Numbered from the stretch's first letter, positions 1 to 8,330 are shown. The stretch is DNA of 64,000 nucleotides from Massilia antarctica (GCF_015689335.1 NZ_CP065053.1:4340001-4404000), one strand, 5' to 3'. The notes: a model not told the origin generated them from the letters alone. Numbers and translations are program-made.

Positions 1-367
1 CCTTGCCAAGCACGCTGCGCATGGCGGTGCCGCGCGCCACGGCCACGCCGGCGGCGAGGGCGGGGTGCGACAGGTCGGGCTGCAACTGCACCACCGCCAT
101 TGATGGCGTGGGGGCGAGCAGCTGCGGGTAGACCAGTTCGGCCAGGTGCTCGGTGAAGCGCGGGAATTGAGCGTCGATCTTCATCTGCACGCGCGCGGCC
201 ATGAAGCTGAAGCCTTCCAGCAGGCGCTCCACGTACGGGTCGGCGCACTCGAAAGCATCGAGGCCGAGGCGTCCGGCGATCTTGGGATAGTCGCGTGCGA
301 ATTCGCCGCTCATCTCGCGCAAGTGATGCAGCTCCTGGCTGTAGTAGCGCAAGAAGGCGGGGTTCAT
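1..367 (-). CDS. tssF: T6SS baseplate protein TssF, N-terminal part (cut by window edge)
   Basis: The first 122 codons run leftwards from an ATG at 367 and leave the window open. The product begins MNPAFLRYYSQELHHLRE and continues with GEFARDYPKIAGRLGL, DPYVERLLEGFSFMAAR and FTEHLAELVYPQLL, the standard opening of TssF (ImpG/VasA). TssF is a wedge subunit of the T6SS baseplate, working with TssE, TssG and TssK at the inner membrane. It is divergent from the main T6SS operon starting at 1582. The system is therefore split into at least two transcription units, and tssG and the ClpV ATPase, absent from this window, probably lie further left. Identification is firm; only the C-terminal extent is unknown. 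Confidence 0.93.
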   Translation of the reverse strand, partial: MNPAFLRYYSQELHHLREMSGEFARDYPKIAGRLGLDAFECADPYVERLLEGFSFMAARVQMKIDAQFPRFTEHLAELVYPQLLAPTPSMAVVQLQPDLSHPALAAGVAVARGTAMRSVLGK

Positions 368-504
368 GACGGACGCCGGGCAGAGCGCCTGTAGTGGCAG
401 TTCAGCATGGCAAAGCGCTCCTGGGTTGAGTTGATGACCGAGTTCTCACGTGTCCGGTGCCTGTGGCGCGGTCAATTGTAGAGCGGCTATCAAAAGCGAG
501 AACG

Positions 505-550
505 CTAATTATTCTAATTGTTCTAACCATTCTTAATGGTCCTAATATTC
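505..550. repeat. Tandem 9-bp CTAAT-type repeat array upstream of the CaaX gene
   Basis: Five units start with CTAA or CTTAA at 505, 514, 523, 532 and 542, so they recur every 9-10 bp. They lie in the AT-rich divergent region between tssF and the gene at 676. The last three units (523-550) match 1458-1485, ahead of tssA, at 24 of 28 positions. The helical spacing and the location suggest a shared regulator-binding site or a duplicated promoter; that role is inferred. Confidence 0.6.
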
Positions 551-675
551 TTGGAGGTGCAGTCCGAACTCGACTACCTTCGATCCATCAGCCACGTGTT
601 TTGCGCGCCATCGGCGAAGCGGGGCAAGGTACTTCATACGCCTGCAGCTCCTACCTACTTACGTGAGGGATAACA

Positions 676-1293
676 ATGGGTTTCTACGAATTTAATGCAC
701 CCGAACCTGGTGATCTTGTGTATGGCCTCGCCGATGAGCGGCAGAAGTATTTGGTCAGCGGCGCGCTGAAAGAGTTAGGGGTGATCGATTCCTACGCCGT
801 CGTCCGGAGCGAACTGGAGAAATTCGATAGGTTGCCAACACCGGCTGCGAAGAAAGATAACCTCGAGTTGTTGGACTGGCTGGAGAAAGACAAGAAGTTT
901 CGACACGCCGGTGCGCCCGCCACGGAGACCACGTTGGCGCTGCGTCGTAAATGCAAGGGTGGAATCAAGTGGGCATTCTCCAGAAATCGAACCATTCATT
1001 TCGTGCTGGACGGACTGGATATTGCCGGCACCATGACGAAATTAACCGAATTCGATCGTCCCAGCGCGGATGGGACGAAACGGCGGTCATATACCGGTGC
1101 GGAACTGCGCTTTATTTATAGAAATCGGCACGATGAACAATTCATCAAGGGCATCCAATTTTGGAAGGAATTCAAACAAGTCGAGCCACCATGGGTCACC
1201 AAGCCGGAAGACTTTGAACGGTATCAACCACGAAGTACCTTGCATCCAAGCCACCCAGCCGGGTCGCTAAAAGGATGTTGCATTATTTCCTGA
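676..1293 (+). CDS. Unknown protein with C-terminal CaaX box, candidate T6SS-linked effector
   Basis: This 205-residue protein has no signal peptide or membrane segment and matches no family I can name. The start is supported by GAGGGA five bases before the ATG. Conserved-looking stretches include IHFVLDGLDIAG, TGAELRFIYRNR and IQFWKEF, so it looks like a folded protein. The last residues are LKGCCIIS: the final four, CIIS, fit the eukaryotic CaaX prenylation signal (Cys, two aliphatics, Ser, which favours farnesyl), with an extra Cys just before as in palmitoylated Ras-type tails. The gene is less GC-rich than its neighbours, stands between divergent tssF and the tssA operon, and is followed by a hairpin terminator, so it is its own unit. 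A role as an effector lipidated inside a eukaryotic host is inference; the motif could be chance. Confidence 0.75.
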   Translation: MGFYEFNAPEPGDLVYGLADERQKYLVSGALKELGVIDSYAVVRSELEKFDRLPTPAAKKDNLELLDWLEKDKKFRHAGAPATETTLALRRKCKGGIKWAFSRNRTIHFVLDGLDIAGTMTKLTEFDRPSADGTKRRSYTGAELRFIYRNRHDEQFIKGIQFWKEFKQVEPPWVTKPEDFERYQPRSTLHPSHPAGSLKGCCIIS

Positions 1294-1337
1294 CAGGCGA
1301 TCGGGCGCGACAGTGCCGCCGTCAACGCTGGTAGCGG

Positions 1338-1359
1338 TGCCGCACCGAGTGCGGCATTT
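1338..1359 (+). terminator. Rho-independent-type terminator after the CaaX gene
   Basis: TGCCGCAC (1338-1345) and GTGCGGCA (1349-1356) form a perfect 8-bp stem with a CGA loop, followed by TTT. It lies 45 bp after the stop at 1293 and separates the CaaX gene from the T6SS operon. The U-tract is short, so efficiency is uncertain. Confidence 0.6.
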
Positions 1360-1457
1360 GCCTTGCCGACCAGGCGCGTCTTCACGCGCAACGCGTTGCG
1401 GCGCCGCTGCCCGAGCCACTCCCCAACGCGCTTACGCTAATGAGTTGGCTTTTCATC

Positions 1458-1485
1458 CTAACGATTCCTAATGGTTCTAATAGTC
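1458..1485. repeat. Second copy of the CTAAT-type repeat block, upstream of tssA
   Basis: Three units beginning CTAA at 1458, 1468 and 1477 repeat the block at 523-550 without gaps and with four mismatches. It ends 96 bp before the tssA start; the first copy ends 125 bp before the CaaX gene. This suggests common regulation of the two units. Confidence 0.6.
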
Positions 1486-1581
1486 GTTGGAAGACGTTGC
1501 CACTGCGGATATCGTGGATTCATCGACGGCACCCGTTAGTGTGCCAGCCACTTAACCGAACACTGAGTATTCTAAACTTCC

Positions 1582-2616
1582 ATGGCCGAATCCGACAACA
1601 TCGCGACCCATCCAATGCCTGCGGGCTCCGACGCCGGTGTGTCTTGCGGCCCGAACCTGGAATACGACGCCGACTTCCTCGCACTTGAAGAACTCATGCT
1701 CGGCAAACCCGAAGTCCAGTACGGCACGACCATCGTTGCAGCCGTTGAGCCGGAGTGGAAAGCAGTCGAGTCGCTCGCCGTAGCCCTTCTCGAACGCAGC
1801 CGCGATCTGCGTATCGCCTGCCCGCTGCTGCGCGCATCGCTTGCTTTGCACGGCCTGCGTGGCCTGGCCGATGGCGTGACCCTGATCGACAATCTTCTGA
1901 CCGCGCACTGGGACGATGTCCATCCCCAGCTCGATCCGGCCGACGACATGGACCCGACCCTGCGCGTCAATTCCCTGGCCATGCTGGCCGACAGCGATGC
2001 GGTGGCTGGCGCCGTCAGGGACATGCTGCTTGTGACCTTGCCCGGCGTGGGCGCGTTGACGGTGCGCGAACTCGAAGTCGCCAATGGCGACCTCGCAGCG
2101 CGGCCGGGCAGCGACAGGCAAACGATACAGACCCTGGAACGCGCGCTTGGTGAAGTGGCCGCCGCAGCCCTGGAACAGGCGGCGGGCGCCTTGCGCCAGG
2201 CGCACGGCAAAACGCTGGCAATCGAAGCGCTGTTGATGCACAAACTGGGCGCCGTCAACGCGCTCAATCTCGGCCCCTTGACCCGGCCCCTCAAACGCGG
2301 CCTCGATTTCCTCGACGCCGAACTGGCGCGGCGCGCGGCGCTGCTGCCGCAAGCCGTGGCCGGGTCGGCCGGGGGAGTGAAACTGGCCACGCCCGACGGC
2401 GCCGTCGCCAGCCGCGCCGACGTGCTGCGCATGCTCGAACGGATCCGCGCTTACTACACCCAGTCCGAGCCATCGAGCCCGGTGCCGCTGCTGCTCGACC
2501 GGGTCAAGCGGCTGGTGCCGATGAATTTTCTGGAAGCGATGCAAGACCTCGCGCCCGATGGCGTGAAGCAGTTGTTGGTTGTCAGCGGTTCGTGCGAGGA
2601 CGCGGCGGAGCGCTGA
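1582..2616 (+). CDS. tssA: T6SS cap protein TssA (ImpA family)
   Basis: The 344-residue product has the ImpA N-terminal domain (about residues 25-150, with LLTAHWDDVHPQLDPADDMD near residue 110) and the conserved C-terminal segment with AYYTQSEPSSPVPLLLDRV and VPMNFLEAMQDL near the end. TssA starts and caps sheath-tube assembly, contacting the baseplate and the distal end of the tail. It is the first gene of the forward operon and starts 96 bp after the CTAAT repeat block. The ATG at 1582 has no strong Shine-Dalgarno sequence, but the family N-terminus fits. Confidence 0.92.
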   Translation: MAESDNIATHPMPAGSDAGVSCGPNLEYDADFLALEELMLGKPEVQYGTTIVAAVEPEWKAVESLAVALLERSRDLRIACPLLRASLALHGLRGLADGVTLIDNLLTAHWDDVHPQLDPADDMDPTLRVNSLAMLADSDAVAGAVRDMLLVTLPGVGALTVRELEVANGDLAARPGSDRQTIQTLERALGEVAAAALEQAAGALRQAHGKTLAIEALLMHKLGAVNALNLGPLTRPLKRGLDFLDAELARRAALLPQAVAGSAGGVKLATPDGAVASRADVLRMLERIRAYYTQSEPSSPVPLLLDRVKRLVPMNFLEAMQDLAPDGVKQLLVVSGSCEDAAER

Positions 2617-2653
2617 ACGTTGCAGTGTTTATCTAATCATCAAGGAGTCAAAC

Positions 2654-3154
2654 GTGGGTAGTCAGAGCAGCCAAAAATTCATCGGGCGTAATCGTGCGCC
2701 CCGTGTGCAGATCGAGTACGACGTGGAGGTGTACGGCAGCGAAAAGACGGTGCGCCTGCCCTTCGTCATGGGCGTGATGTCGGACCTCTCGGGCCAGCCC
2801 GCCGAGCCGCTCGCGCCCGTGGCCGAGCGTCAGTTCCTTGAAATCGACATCGACAATTTCGACGAGCGCCTCAAATCGATGAAGCCGCGCGTGGTCCTGC
2901 AGGTACCCAACACCCTGCTTGGCGAAGGGAATATGGCGATCGACATGACGTTTTCCTCGCTCGACGATTTTTCGCCGGCGGCGATTGCCCGCAATGTCGA
3001 ACCGCTCAAGGCCCTGCTTGACGCCCGTGCCCAGTTGTCGAACCTGATGACCTACATGGATGGCAAGACCGGGGCCGAGGAATTGATCGCACGGCTGCTG
3101 AAGGAGCCGGCATTGATGCAAGCCCTGACCGCGGCACCCAAGCCGCAAGAATAA
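2654..3154 (+). CDS. tssB: T6SS contractile sheath small subunit TssB
   Basis: GTG at 2654 is the best start: AAGGAG lies at 2642-2647 and the protein then opens with the usual SQKFIGRNRAPRVQIEYDVE. The 166-residue product carries the family marker LPFVMGVMSDLSG and the segment FDERLKSMKPRV. TssB (VipA/ImpB) and TssC form the cytoplasmic sheath that contracts to eject the Hcp tube. An open frame continues upstream to 2579, but it lacks a ribosome site and overlaps tssA. Confidence 0.95.
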   Translation: MGSQSSQKFIGRNRAPRVQIEYDVEVYGSEKTVRLPFVMGVMSDLSGQPAEPLAPVAERQFLEIDIDNFDERLKSMKPRVVLQVPNTLLGEGNMAIDMTFSSLDDFSPAAIARNVEPLKALLDARAQLSNLMTYMDGKTGAEELIARLLKEPALMQALTAAPKPQE

Positions 3155-3168
3155 GAGAACAAGGAGCG

Positions 3169-4677
3169 ATGAACATGGCAGAGACAGATTTGGACGCGGC
3201 GGTAGCGGCGCAGCAAGGCACTGCAACGCTGGAGATGAGCGATTTTGGCGCCTTGCTGCAAAAGGAGTTCAAGCCCCAGTCGGACAAGGCGAAGGAAGCG
3301 GTCGACAGCGCGGTGCGCGCCTTGGCCGAGCAAGCCCTGATCGGCACCGCCCTGGTATCGGACGATGTGCTGGGAACGATCGAAAGCCTGATCGCGGCGC
3401 TCGACAAGAAATTGAGCGAACAGATAAACGCGGTGCTGCACGCGCCGCAGTTTCAGGCGCTCGAAGGCGCGTGGCGCGGCCTGCACCACCTCGTCAACAA
3501 CAGCGAGACTGACGAGAGCCTGAAAATCCGTGTGATGAACGTGGCCAAGAACGATCTGGCAAAAACGCTCAAGAAGTACAAGGGCGTGGCCTGGGACCAA
3601 AGCCCGATCTTCAAGAAGATGTACGAAGAAGAGTACGGCCAGTTCGGCGGCGAACCGTTCGGGACGATTGTCGCCGACTATTACTTCGACAACAGCCCAC
3701 CGGATGTCGAACTGCTGGCAGCGATGGCCAAGGTGGCCGCCGCCGCGCACGCCCCGTTTCTGGCTGCTGCCGCGCCCTCGGTCATGCTGATGGAATCATG
3801 GCAGGAGCTGGCCAATCCGCGCGACCTGGGCAAGCTGTTCCAGACCCCGGAGCACGCCGCCTGGCGCCTGTTCCGCGAAACCGAGGATTCACGCTATGTC
3901 GGCCTGGCGATGCCGCGCTTCCTGGCACGCCAGCCCTACGGCGCCAAGTCCGATCCGGTCGAGGAATTCGACTTCGAGGAAGATACCAGTGCCGCGGGCA
4001 GCAAGAACTACACCTGGGCCAACGCGGCGTATGCGATGGCCGTCAACATCAACCGCAGTTTCAAGGAGTACGGCTGGTGCTCGCGCATCCGCGGCATCGA
4101 ATCCGGTGGCGCCGTGGAAGGGCTGCCGGTGCATACCTTCCCGACCGACGACGGCGGCATCGCCACGCAGTGTCCGACCGAGATTGCGATTTCCGACCGG
4201 CGCGAGGCCGAACTGGCGGCCAACGGCTTCATGCCCCTCGTGTACAAGAAAAACACCGACTTCGCCGCCTTCATCGGCGCCCAGTCGCTGCACAAGCCAG
4301 CCGAGTACGACGACCCGAATGCGACCGCCAACGCGAACCTGGCGGCGCGCCTTCCATACCTGTTCGCCACCTGCCGTTTTGCGCATTACCTCAAGTGCAT
4401 CGTGCGCGACAAGATCGGCTCGTTCAAAGGGCGCGAGGAAATGGAGCGCTGGTTGACCAACTGGATCAACCGCTATGTCGACGGCGACCCGATGAACTCC
4501 AGCGAACGCACCAAGGCGGAGATGCCGCTGTCGGCCGCGCAGGTCGTGCTCGAAGAGATCGAAGGTAACCCGGGCTTCTATGCCTCCAAGTTCTTCCTGC
4601 GTCCCCATTATCAGCTTGAAGGTTTGACAGTATCGCTGCGCCTGGTCTCCAAACTGCCGTCGGCGGCAGGCGCGTAA
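3169..4677 (+). CDS. tssC: T6SS contractile sheath large subunit TssC
   Basis: This 502-residue protein matches TssC (VipB/ImpC): EGAWRGLHHLVNNSETDESL, KYKGVAWDQSPIFKKMYEEE, FGTIVADYYF, and the C-terminal RPHYQLEGLTVSLRLVSKLP. It is full length. It starts 14 bp after tssB behind AAGGAGCG, as expected for a stoichiometric sheath pair. ClpV, which recycles the sheath, is not in the window. Confidence 0.96.
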   Translation: MNMAETDLDAAVAAQQGTATLEMSDFGALLQKEFKPQSDKAKEAVDSAVRALAEQALIGTALVSDDVLGTIESLIAALDKKLSEQINAVLHAPQFQALEGAWRGLHHLVNNSETDESLKIRVMNVAKNDLAKTLKKYKGVAWDQSPIFKKMYEEEYGQFGGEPFGTIVADYYFDNSPPDVELLAAMAKVAAAAHAPFLAAAAPSVMLMESWQELANPRDLGKLFQTPEHAAWRLFRETEDSRYVGLAMPRFLARQPYGAKSDPVEEFDFEEDTSAAGSKNYTWANAAYAMAVNINRSFKEYGWCSRIRGIESGGAVEGLPVHTFPTDDGGIATQCPTEIAISDRREAELAANGFMPLVYKKNTDFAAFIGAQSLHKPAEYDDPNATANANLAARLPYLFATCRFAHYLKCIVRDKIGSFKGREEMERWLTNWINRYVDGDPMNSSERTKAEMPLSAAQVVLEEIEGNPGFYASKFFLRPHYQLEGLTVSLRLVSKLPSAAGA

Positions 4678-4733
4678 CAGGTAGTCGGTAGCGTGCACCG
4701 GGGCGTATTGGTCCGGTCATTTTGTGTCACAAC

Positions 4734-4751
4734 GCCGGCCGTGGAGCCGGC
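4734..4751 (+). promoter_or_regulatory. Small hairpin in the hcp leader
   Basis: GCCGGC at 4734-4739 and 4746-4751 can pair across a 6-nt loop, ending 6 nt before the AAGGAG of hcp. The 91-bp tssC-hcp gap is the second-longest in the operon, so this could be an mRNA processing or stability element that lets hcp be expressed separately. Six base pairs alone are weak evidence. Confidence 0.3.
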
Positions 4752-4768
4752 ATTACAAGGAGCGAAAA

Positions 4769-5266
4769 ATGGCAGTAGATATGTTCGTTAACATGGGTGA
4801 CAACATCAAGGGTGAAACCCAGGATAGCAAGCGTAGCGGAAAGGGCGACATCGATATCCTCGCATGGGGCTGGGGATTGCAGAATTCCGGCACCTTCCAT
4901 GGCAATGGCGGGGGCGGCTCCGGCAAGGCGACGGCCCAGGACCTGTCGTTCACCAAGTATGTCGATTCCTCGTCGGCGGCGATGATGATCGCGCTGTCGC
5001 TCGGTTCGCACATTCCCAAGTGCGAACTGCTGGTGCGAAAAGCCGGGGAAGGGCAGTCCGACTATCTGAAAATCACCATGAAGAAGGTGCTGGTGTCGTC
5101 GATATCGACGGGCGGCAGCGGAGGCGAGGACCGGCTGACGGAAAACGTGTCGCTGCATTTCGGGGAGATCGAAATCGCCTACTTCAAGCAAAAAGACGAC
5201 GGCACTGTTGCCAACAACGGCAAATTTACCTGGAATATCGCCGCTAACGACGCCAAAAAAGGGTAG
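4769..5266 (+). CDS. hcp: T6SS tube protein Hcp (TssD)
   Basis: The ATG at 4769 follows AAGGAGCG and gives the typical Hcp opening MAVDMFVNMGDNIKGE. The 165-residue product keeps the family core: DIDILAWGWGLQNSGT, LSFTKYVDSSSAAMMIALSLG, GEIEIAYFKQK. Hcp hexamers stack into the expelled inner tube and can chaperone small effectors. The gene is flanked by an upstream hairpin and a strong downstream hairpin, consistent with the high expression usual for Hcp. No C-terminal effector extension is present. Confidence 0.96.
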   Translation: MAVDMFVNMGDNIKGETQDSKRSGKGDIDILAWGWGLQNSGTFHGNGGGGSGKATAQDLSFTKYVDSSSAAMMIALSLGSHIPKCELLVRKAGEGQSDYLKITMKKVLVSSISTGGSGGEDRLTENVSLHFGEIEIAYFKQKDDGTVANNGKFTWNIAANDAKKG

Positions 5267-5276
5267 TCGCCCGCAT

Positions 5277-5311
5277 GCGCCTCCCGGCACCGGCGCAGCA
5301 CCGGGGGGCGC
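5277..5311 (+). terminator. Strong intercistronic hairpin after hcp (attenuator or mRNA stabiliser)
   Basis: An 11-bp stem (5277-5287 with 5301-5311, one T:G wobble) encloses a 13-nt loop and starts 11 bp after the hcp stop. No long U-run follows, so it is more likely a partial terminator or 3' stability hairpin that raises hcp mRNA over tssE and later genes. Confidence 0.5.
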
Positions 5312-5345
5312 CCGCATTTAACCGCATATCGCAAGGAGTTTGCTC

Positions 5346-5426
5346 GTGAACCTACAGCGTTCGATGCCGCTTGCAAGGCCTTGCATCGCCCCGGCCGCGC
5401 CAATGGCGCCTTCACAAGATGGCTGA
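5346..5426 (+). CDS. Possible 26-codon leader ORF overlapping the tssE start
   Basis: GTG at 5346 has a good AAGGAG at 5334-5339, whereas the tssE start at 5419 has none. The GTG frame codes for 26 residues and stops at TGA 5424-5426, overlapping the first codons of tssE. This arrangement could couple tssE translation to a leader peptide. Alternatively a one-base error could hide an N-terminal extension of tssE. No similarity is recognised. Confidence 0.3.
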   Translation: MNLQRSMPLARPCIAPAAPMAPSQDG

Positions 5427-5916
5427 ACTGACACCGCGCGAACGCTTGCAGCCTTCGCTGCTCGACCGCCTGACCGACCTCGCGCCGGACCAGACGTCGG
5501 AGCCGCGCGAGCAGCGCGTGCTATGCATGGCCGGCCTGCGCCGCGCCGTGCTGCGCGACCTGACCTGGCTGCTCAACGCCAGCCGCCTGTTCCCGCGCGC
5601 CCAGCCAGGCCTGCCGCGCCATGTGCACGACAGCGTCCTCAATTACGGCATTCCCGATATTTCCGGCGTCAGCGTCGACGGCCTCGATCTGGCCGGCCTT
5701 GAACAGGGCATCCGCCAGGCCATCTGGGATTTCGAGCCGCGCCTGTTGCGCAATTCCGTGTCGGTGAGCGCGGTCGCTTCCGCCGCCGACGCCAGCAACA
5801 CGATCTTGTTCGACATTTGCGCTGAACTCTGGGGTCAGCCTTTTCCCGAACACCTGTATCTCAAGACCGAACTCGATCTCGAGCGCGGTACCGTTCATTT
5901 GATAGAAAGAAGCTAA
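5419..5916 (+). CDS. tssE: T6SS baseplate protein TssE (gp25-like)
   Basis: The 165-residue product begins MAELTPRERLQPSLLDRLTD, the standard TssE opening, and carries LRRAVLRDLTWLLNA, VLNYGIPDISG and IRQAIWDFEPRLLRNSV of the gp25/lysozyme-like baseplate fold. TssE joins the wedge complex with TssF and TssG and helps start sheath polymerisation. Its ATG lacks its own Shine-Dalgarno sequence and overlaps the end of a short leader frame with a strong one. The stop overlaps the next start (TAATG). Confidence 0.92.
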   Translation: MAELTPRERLQPSLLDRLTDLAPDQTSEPREQRVLCMAGLRRAVLRDLTWLLNASRLFPRAQPGLPRHVHDSVLNYGIPDISGVSVDGLDLAGLEQGIRQAIWDFEPRLLRNSVSVSAVASAADASNTILFDICAELWGQPFPEHLYLKTELDLERGTVHLIERS

Positions 5917-6305
5917 TGGCAAGCCAGGTTTCCATGGGCGCGATGATGACCTGCACCTTCGGCGTCGCGCCGTCCACCCTCGTGGTGCTCCCCAAAAACA
6001 AGGTGCTGGCCGAAGGGCCACCGGCGGCCAACATCATGGACCACATCCCGATCGTGAACATCCCGCCTTTCGGCATGTGCAATTCGATGGCCAATCCGAT
6101 GGTGGCCGCCGCCACCGCCGCCGCGCTGGGTGCGCTCACGCCCATGCCCTGTATCCCGGTCACCAGCGCGCCCTGGGTCACGGGTGCGCCGACTGTCCTG
6201 CTGGGTAATATGCCGGCGCTGGACAACCTGTCGAAGTGCCTGTGCAACTGGGGCGGGGCGATCGCCTTCACCACCGCCGGGACCATCAAGACGATGATTC
6301 CCTAG
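5916..6305 (+). CDS. PAAR-like T6SS spike tip protein (DUF4280 type)
   Basis: This 129-residue protein has the PAAR-like DUF4280 pattern: MGAMMTCTFGVAPSTL, MDHIPIVNIPPFGMCNSMAN, MPCIPVTSAPWVTGAP and a Cys pair in LSKCLCNWGGAI. PAAR-type proteins sharpen the VgrG trimer tip and often tether effectors. This one has no toxin extension. It overlaps tssE by one base and lies 33 bp before vgrG, so it is almost certainly the partner of that spike. Confidence 0.88.
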   Translation: MASQVSMGAMMTCTFGVAPSTLVVLPKNKVLAEGPPAANIMDHIPIVNIPPFGMCNSMANPMVAAATAAALGALTPMPCIPVTSAPWVTGAPTVLLGNMPALDNLSKCLCNWGGAIAFTTAGTIKTMIP

Positions 6306-6338
6306 ACGCGCGAGCGCACCGATTTCGCAAAGGCCCCC

Positions 6339-8330
6339 ATGCTCGACACGCAAGAGAACCGAGACGTTTCCGTCAGCACCCCGCTCGGTGCCGACGTGCT
6401 GCTGTTCCATCGCATGAATGGAAGCGAGCGGCTGGGCCGTCTGCCGGAGTACCGCTTGCAACTGTTCAGCGCCAACCACGCCATCAGGATCGACGAGGTG
6501 CTGGGCAAGCCGCTCACCGTGCGCCTCGATCTGGCCGACGGCGGGAAGCGGCACTGGAACGGCATCGTCACGCGCTTCGGCATGACCGGCTGGAACGACA
6601 AGTTCGCCGTCTACGAAGCGACTGTCCACCCCTGGCTGTGGCTCCTCAAGCGCTCGTCGAACTGCCGCATTTTCCAGAACCGCACCATCATCGAGATCGT
6701 CAAGGAAGTCTGCGGGGCGGCCGTCTACGGCGGCCTGGCCGACCTGTCGGCCAAGGGCTTGAGCGGCGACTATCCCAAGCTGCCGTTCTGCGTGCAATAC
6801 CGCGAAACCGACTTCGATTTCGTCTGCCGCCTGCTCGAACACGCGGGCATTTACTTTTACTTCACCCACGCCAGCGGCCATCACACGATGGTGCTGGCCG
6901 ACTCCTACGCCGCGCACAGCACCATCCCCGGCTACGGTGCGCTGACGTTTTGCGGCGAGAGCGGCGCCAACGCGGCCGACCGCGAAAGCGTGCAGACCTG
7001 GTCGGCGGCCGGCGAAATCGCTTCCGGCGCCTATGTGCTCAACGACTACGACTTCGAAAAGGCCGCCGCCAGCGCCAGCGGCAGCCTGCTGGTGCGGGCG
7101 CGCGCGGCCGCCTCCACCCAGCCCTTGTACGAATTGTTCGATTATCCCGGCACCCACGCCACCGCCCAGGAAGGCGAGGCGCTCGCATTGGGACGCATGG
7201 AGAGCGTGCACGGGCAGGGCGAACAAGTGAGCGCCGCGACCAATGCGCGCGGCCTGTACCCGGGCGGCTTGTTCGGTCTGGCCGGTCATCCGCGCGCCGA
7301 TCAAAACCGCGCCTACCTCGTCACCGCGACCGACTTCACCATCGAAGGCGACGACTACGCCTCGGCCGCCATCTCGCGCCCGCTGCGCGCGCTGTGCCGC
7401 TTTGCCGCCATCGGTGCCGATCACGGCTACCGCCCGCTGCCGCACATCGCCAGGCCGCGCGTGCAGGGACCGCAGACGGCCATCGTGGTCGGCAAGCCGG
7501 GCGAGGAAATCTGGACCGACAAATACGGCCGCATCAAGGTGCAGTTCCACTGGGACCGCGACGGCCAGGACGACGACAAGAGTTCGTGCTGGGTGCGCGT
7601 GTCGCAGGCCTGGGCCGGCAAAGGCTGGGGAACCATGTTCATTCCGCGGGTGGGCATGGAGGTCGTGGTCGACTTCCTGGAGGGCGATCCGGACCGCCCG
7701 CTGGTCACCGGCTGCGTGTACAACAGCGACACCATGCCGCCCTACACCCTGCCGCAGCAGCAGAGCCGCTCGACCATCAAGTCGCACAGCATCGACGGCA
7801 CCGGCTTCAACGAGATCCGGCTGGACGACAAAAAGGACGGCGAGGAGATTTTCGTGCAGGCCGAGAAGGACTTTCTGCGCGTGGTCAAGAACAACGACAC
7901 GCTCAAGGTCGGCTTTGAGAAAAAGGACAAGGGCGACCAGTCGATTTCGATCCACAACGACCAGCAGTTGGAGATCGGCCACGATCAGCGGTGCAAGGTC
8001 GGCAACGACCAGCGGCTCGACATCGGCAAGGACCAGTGCGTGACCATCAAGGCCGACCACAAGCTCGACGTGGGCGGCAAGCAGGCGGTCGACATCGGCG
8101 GCGACCAGACCGTGTCGGCCGGTAAAAGCATCGTCATCGAAGCCAATTCCTCGATCGAACTGAAGGTCGGCGCCAGCAGCGTCAAGATCGAACCGGGCAA
8201 GATCACGATCAAGGCGCCGGAAGTGCTGGTGCAGGCCGACGCCAACCTGACCGTCAAGTCGGGCGCCATGGCCAGCATCAAATCGGGCGCGATCATGACG
8301 ATCGAAGGCGCCTTGGTGAAGATCAATTGA
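6339..8330 (+). CDS. vgrG: T6SS spike protein VgrG (TssI)
   Basis: The 663-residue protein has the gp27-like N-terminal region (LFHRMNGSERLGRLPEYRLQ, then FCVQYRETDFDFVCRLLEHA), the gp5 OB-fold segment with WTDKYGRIKVQFHWDRDG and WGTMFIPRVGMEVVVDFLEG, and a C-terminal beta-helix (about 530-663) of short repeats such as IGHDQRCKVGNDQRLDIGKD. It has no recognisable enzymatic extension and is a structural spike. It pairs with the PAAR-like gene just before it. Its gp27 part shows what is disrupted in the second VgrG-type gene at 44.6-50.9 kb. Confidence 0.95.
   Translation: MLDTQENRDVSVSTPLGADVLLFHRMNGSERLGRLPEYRLQLFSANHAIRIDEVLGKPLTVRLDLADGGKRHWNGIVTRFGMTGWNDKFAVYEATVHPWLWLLKRSSNCRIFQNRTIIEIVKEVCGAAVYGGLADLSAKGLSGDYPKLPFCVQYRETDFDFVCRLLEHAGIYFYFTHASGHHTMVLADSYAAHSTIPGYGALTFCGESGANAADRESVQTWSAAGEIASGAYVLNDYDFEKAAASASGSLLVRARAAASTQPLYELFDYPGTHATAQEGEALALGRMESVHGQGEQVSAATNARGLYPGGLFGLAGHPRADQNRAYLVTATDFTIEGDDYASAAISRPLRALCRFAAIGADHGYRPLPHIARPRVQGPQTAIVVGKPGEEIWTDKYGRIKVQFHWDRDGQDDDKSSCWVRVSQAWAGKGWGTMFIPRVGMEVVVDFLEGDPDRPLVTGCVYNSDTMPPYTLPQQQSRSTIKSHSIDGTGFNEIRLDDKKDGEEIFVQAEKDFLRVVKNNDTLKVGFEKKDKGDQSISIHNDQQLEIGHDQRCKVGNDQRLDIGKDQCVTIKADHKLDVGGKQAVDIGGDQTVSAGKSIVIEANSSIELKVGASSVKIEPGKITIKAPEVLVQADANLTVKSGAMASIKSGAIMTIEGALVKIN

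Noticed and set aside
457..666. 69-codon frame in the tssF-CaaX gap
   Set aside because: Made largely of the CTAAT repeat array, no ribosome site and low coding bias.
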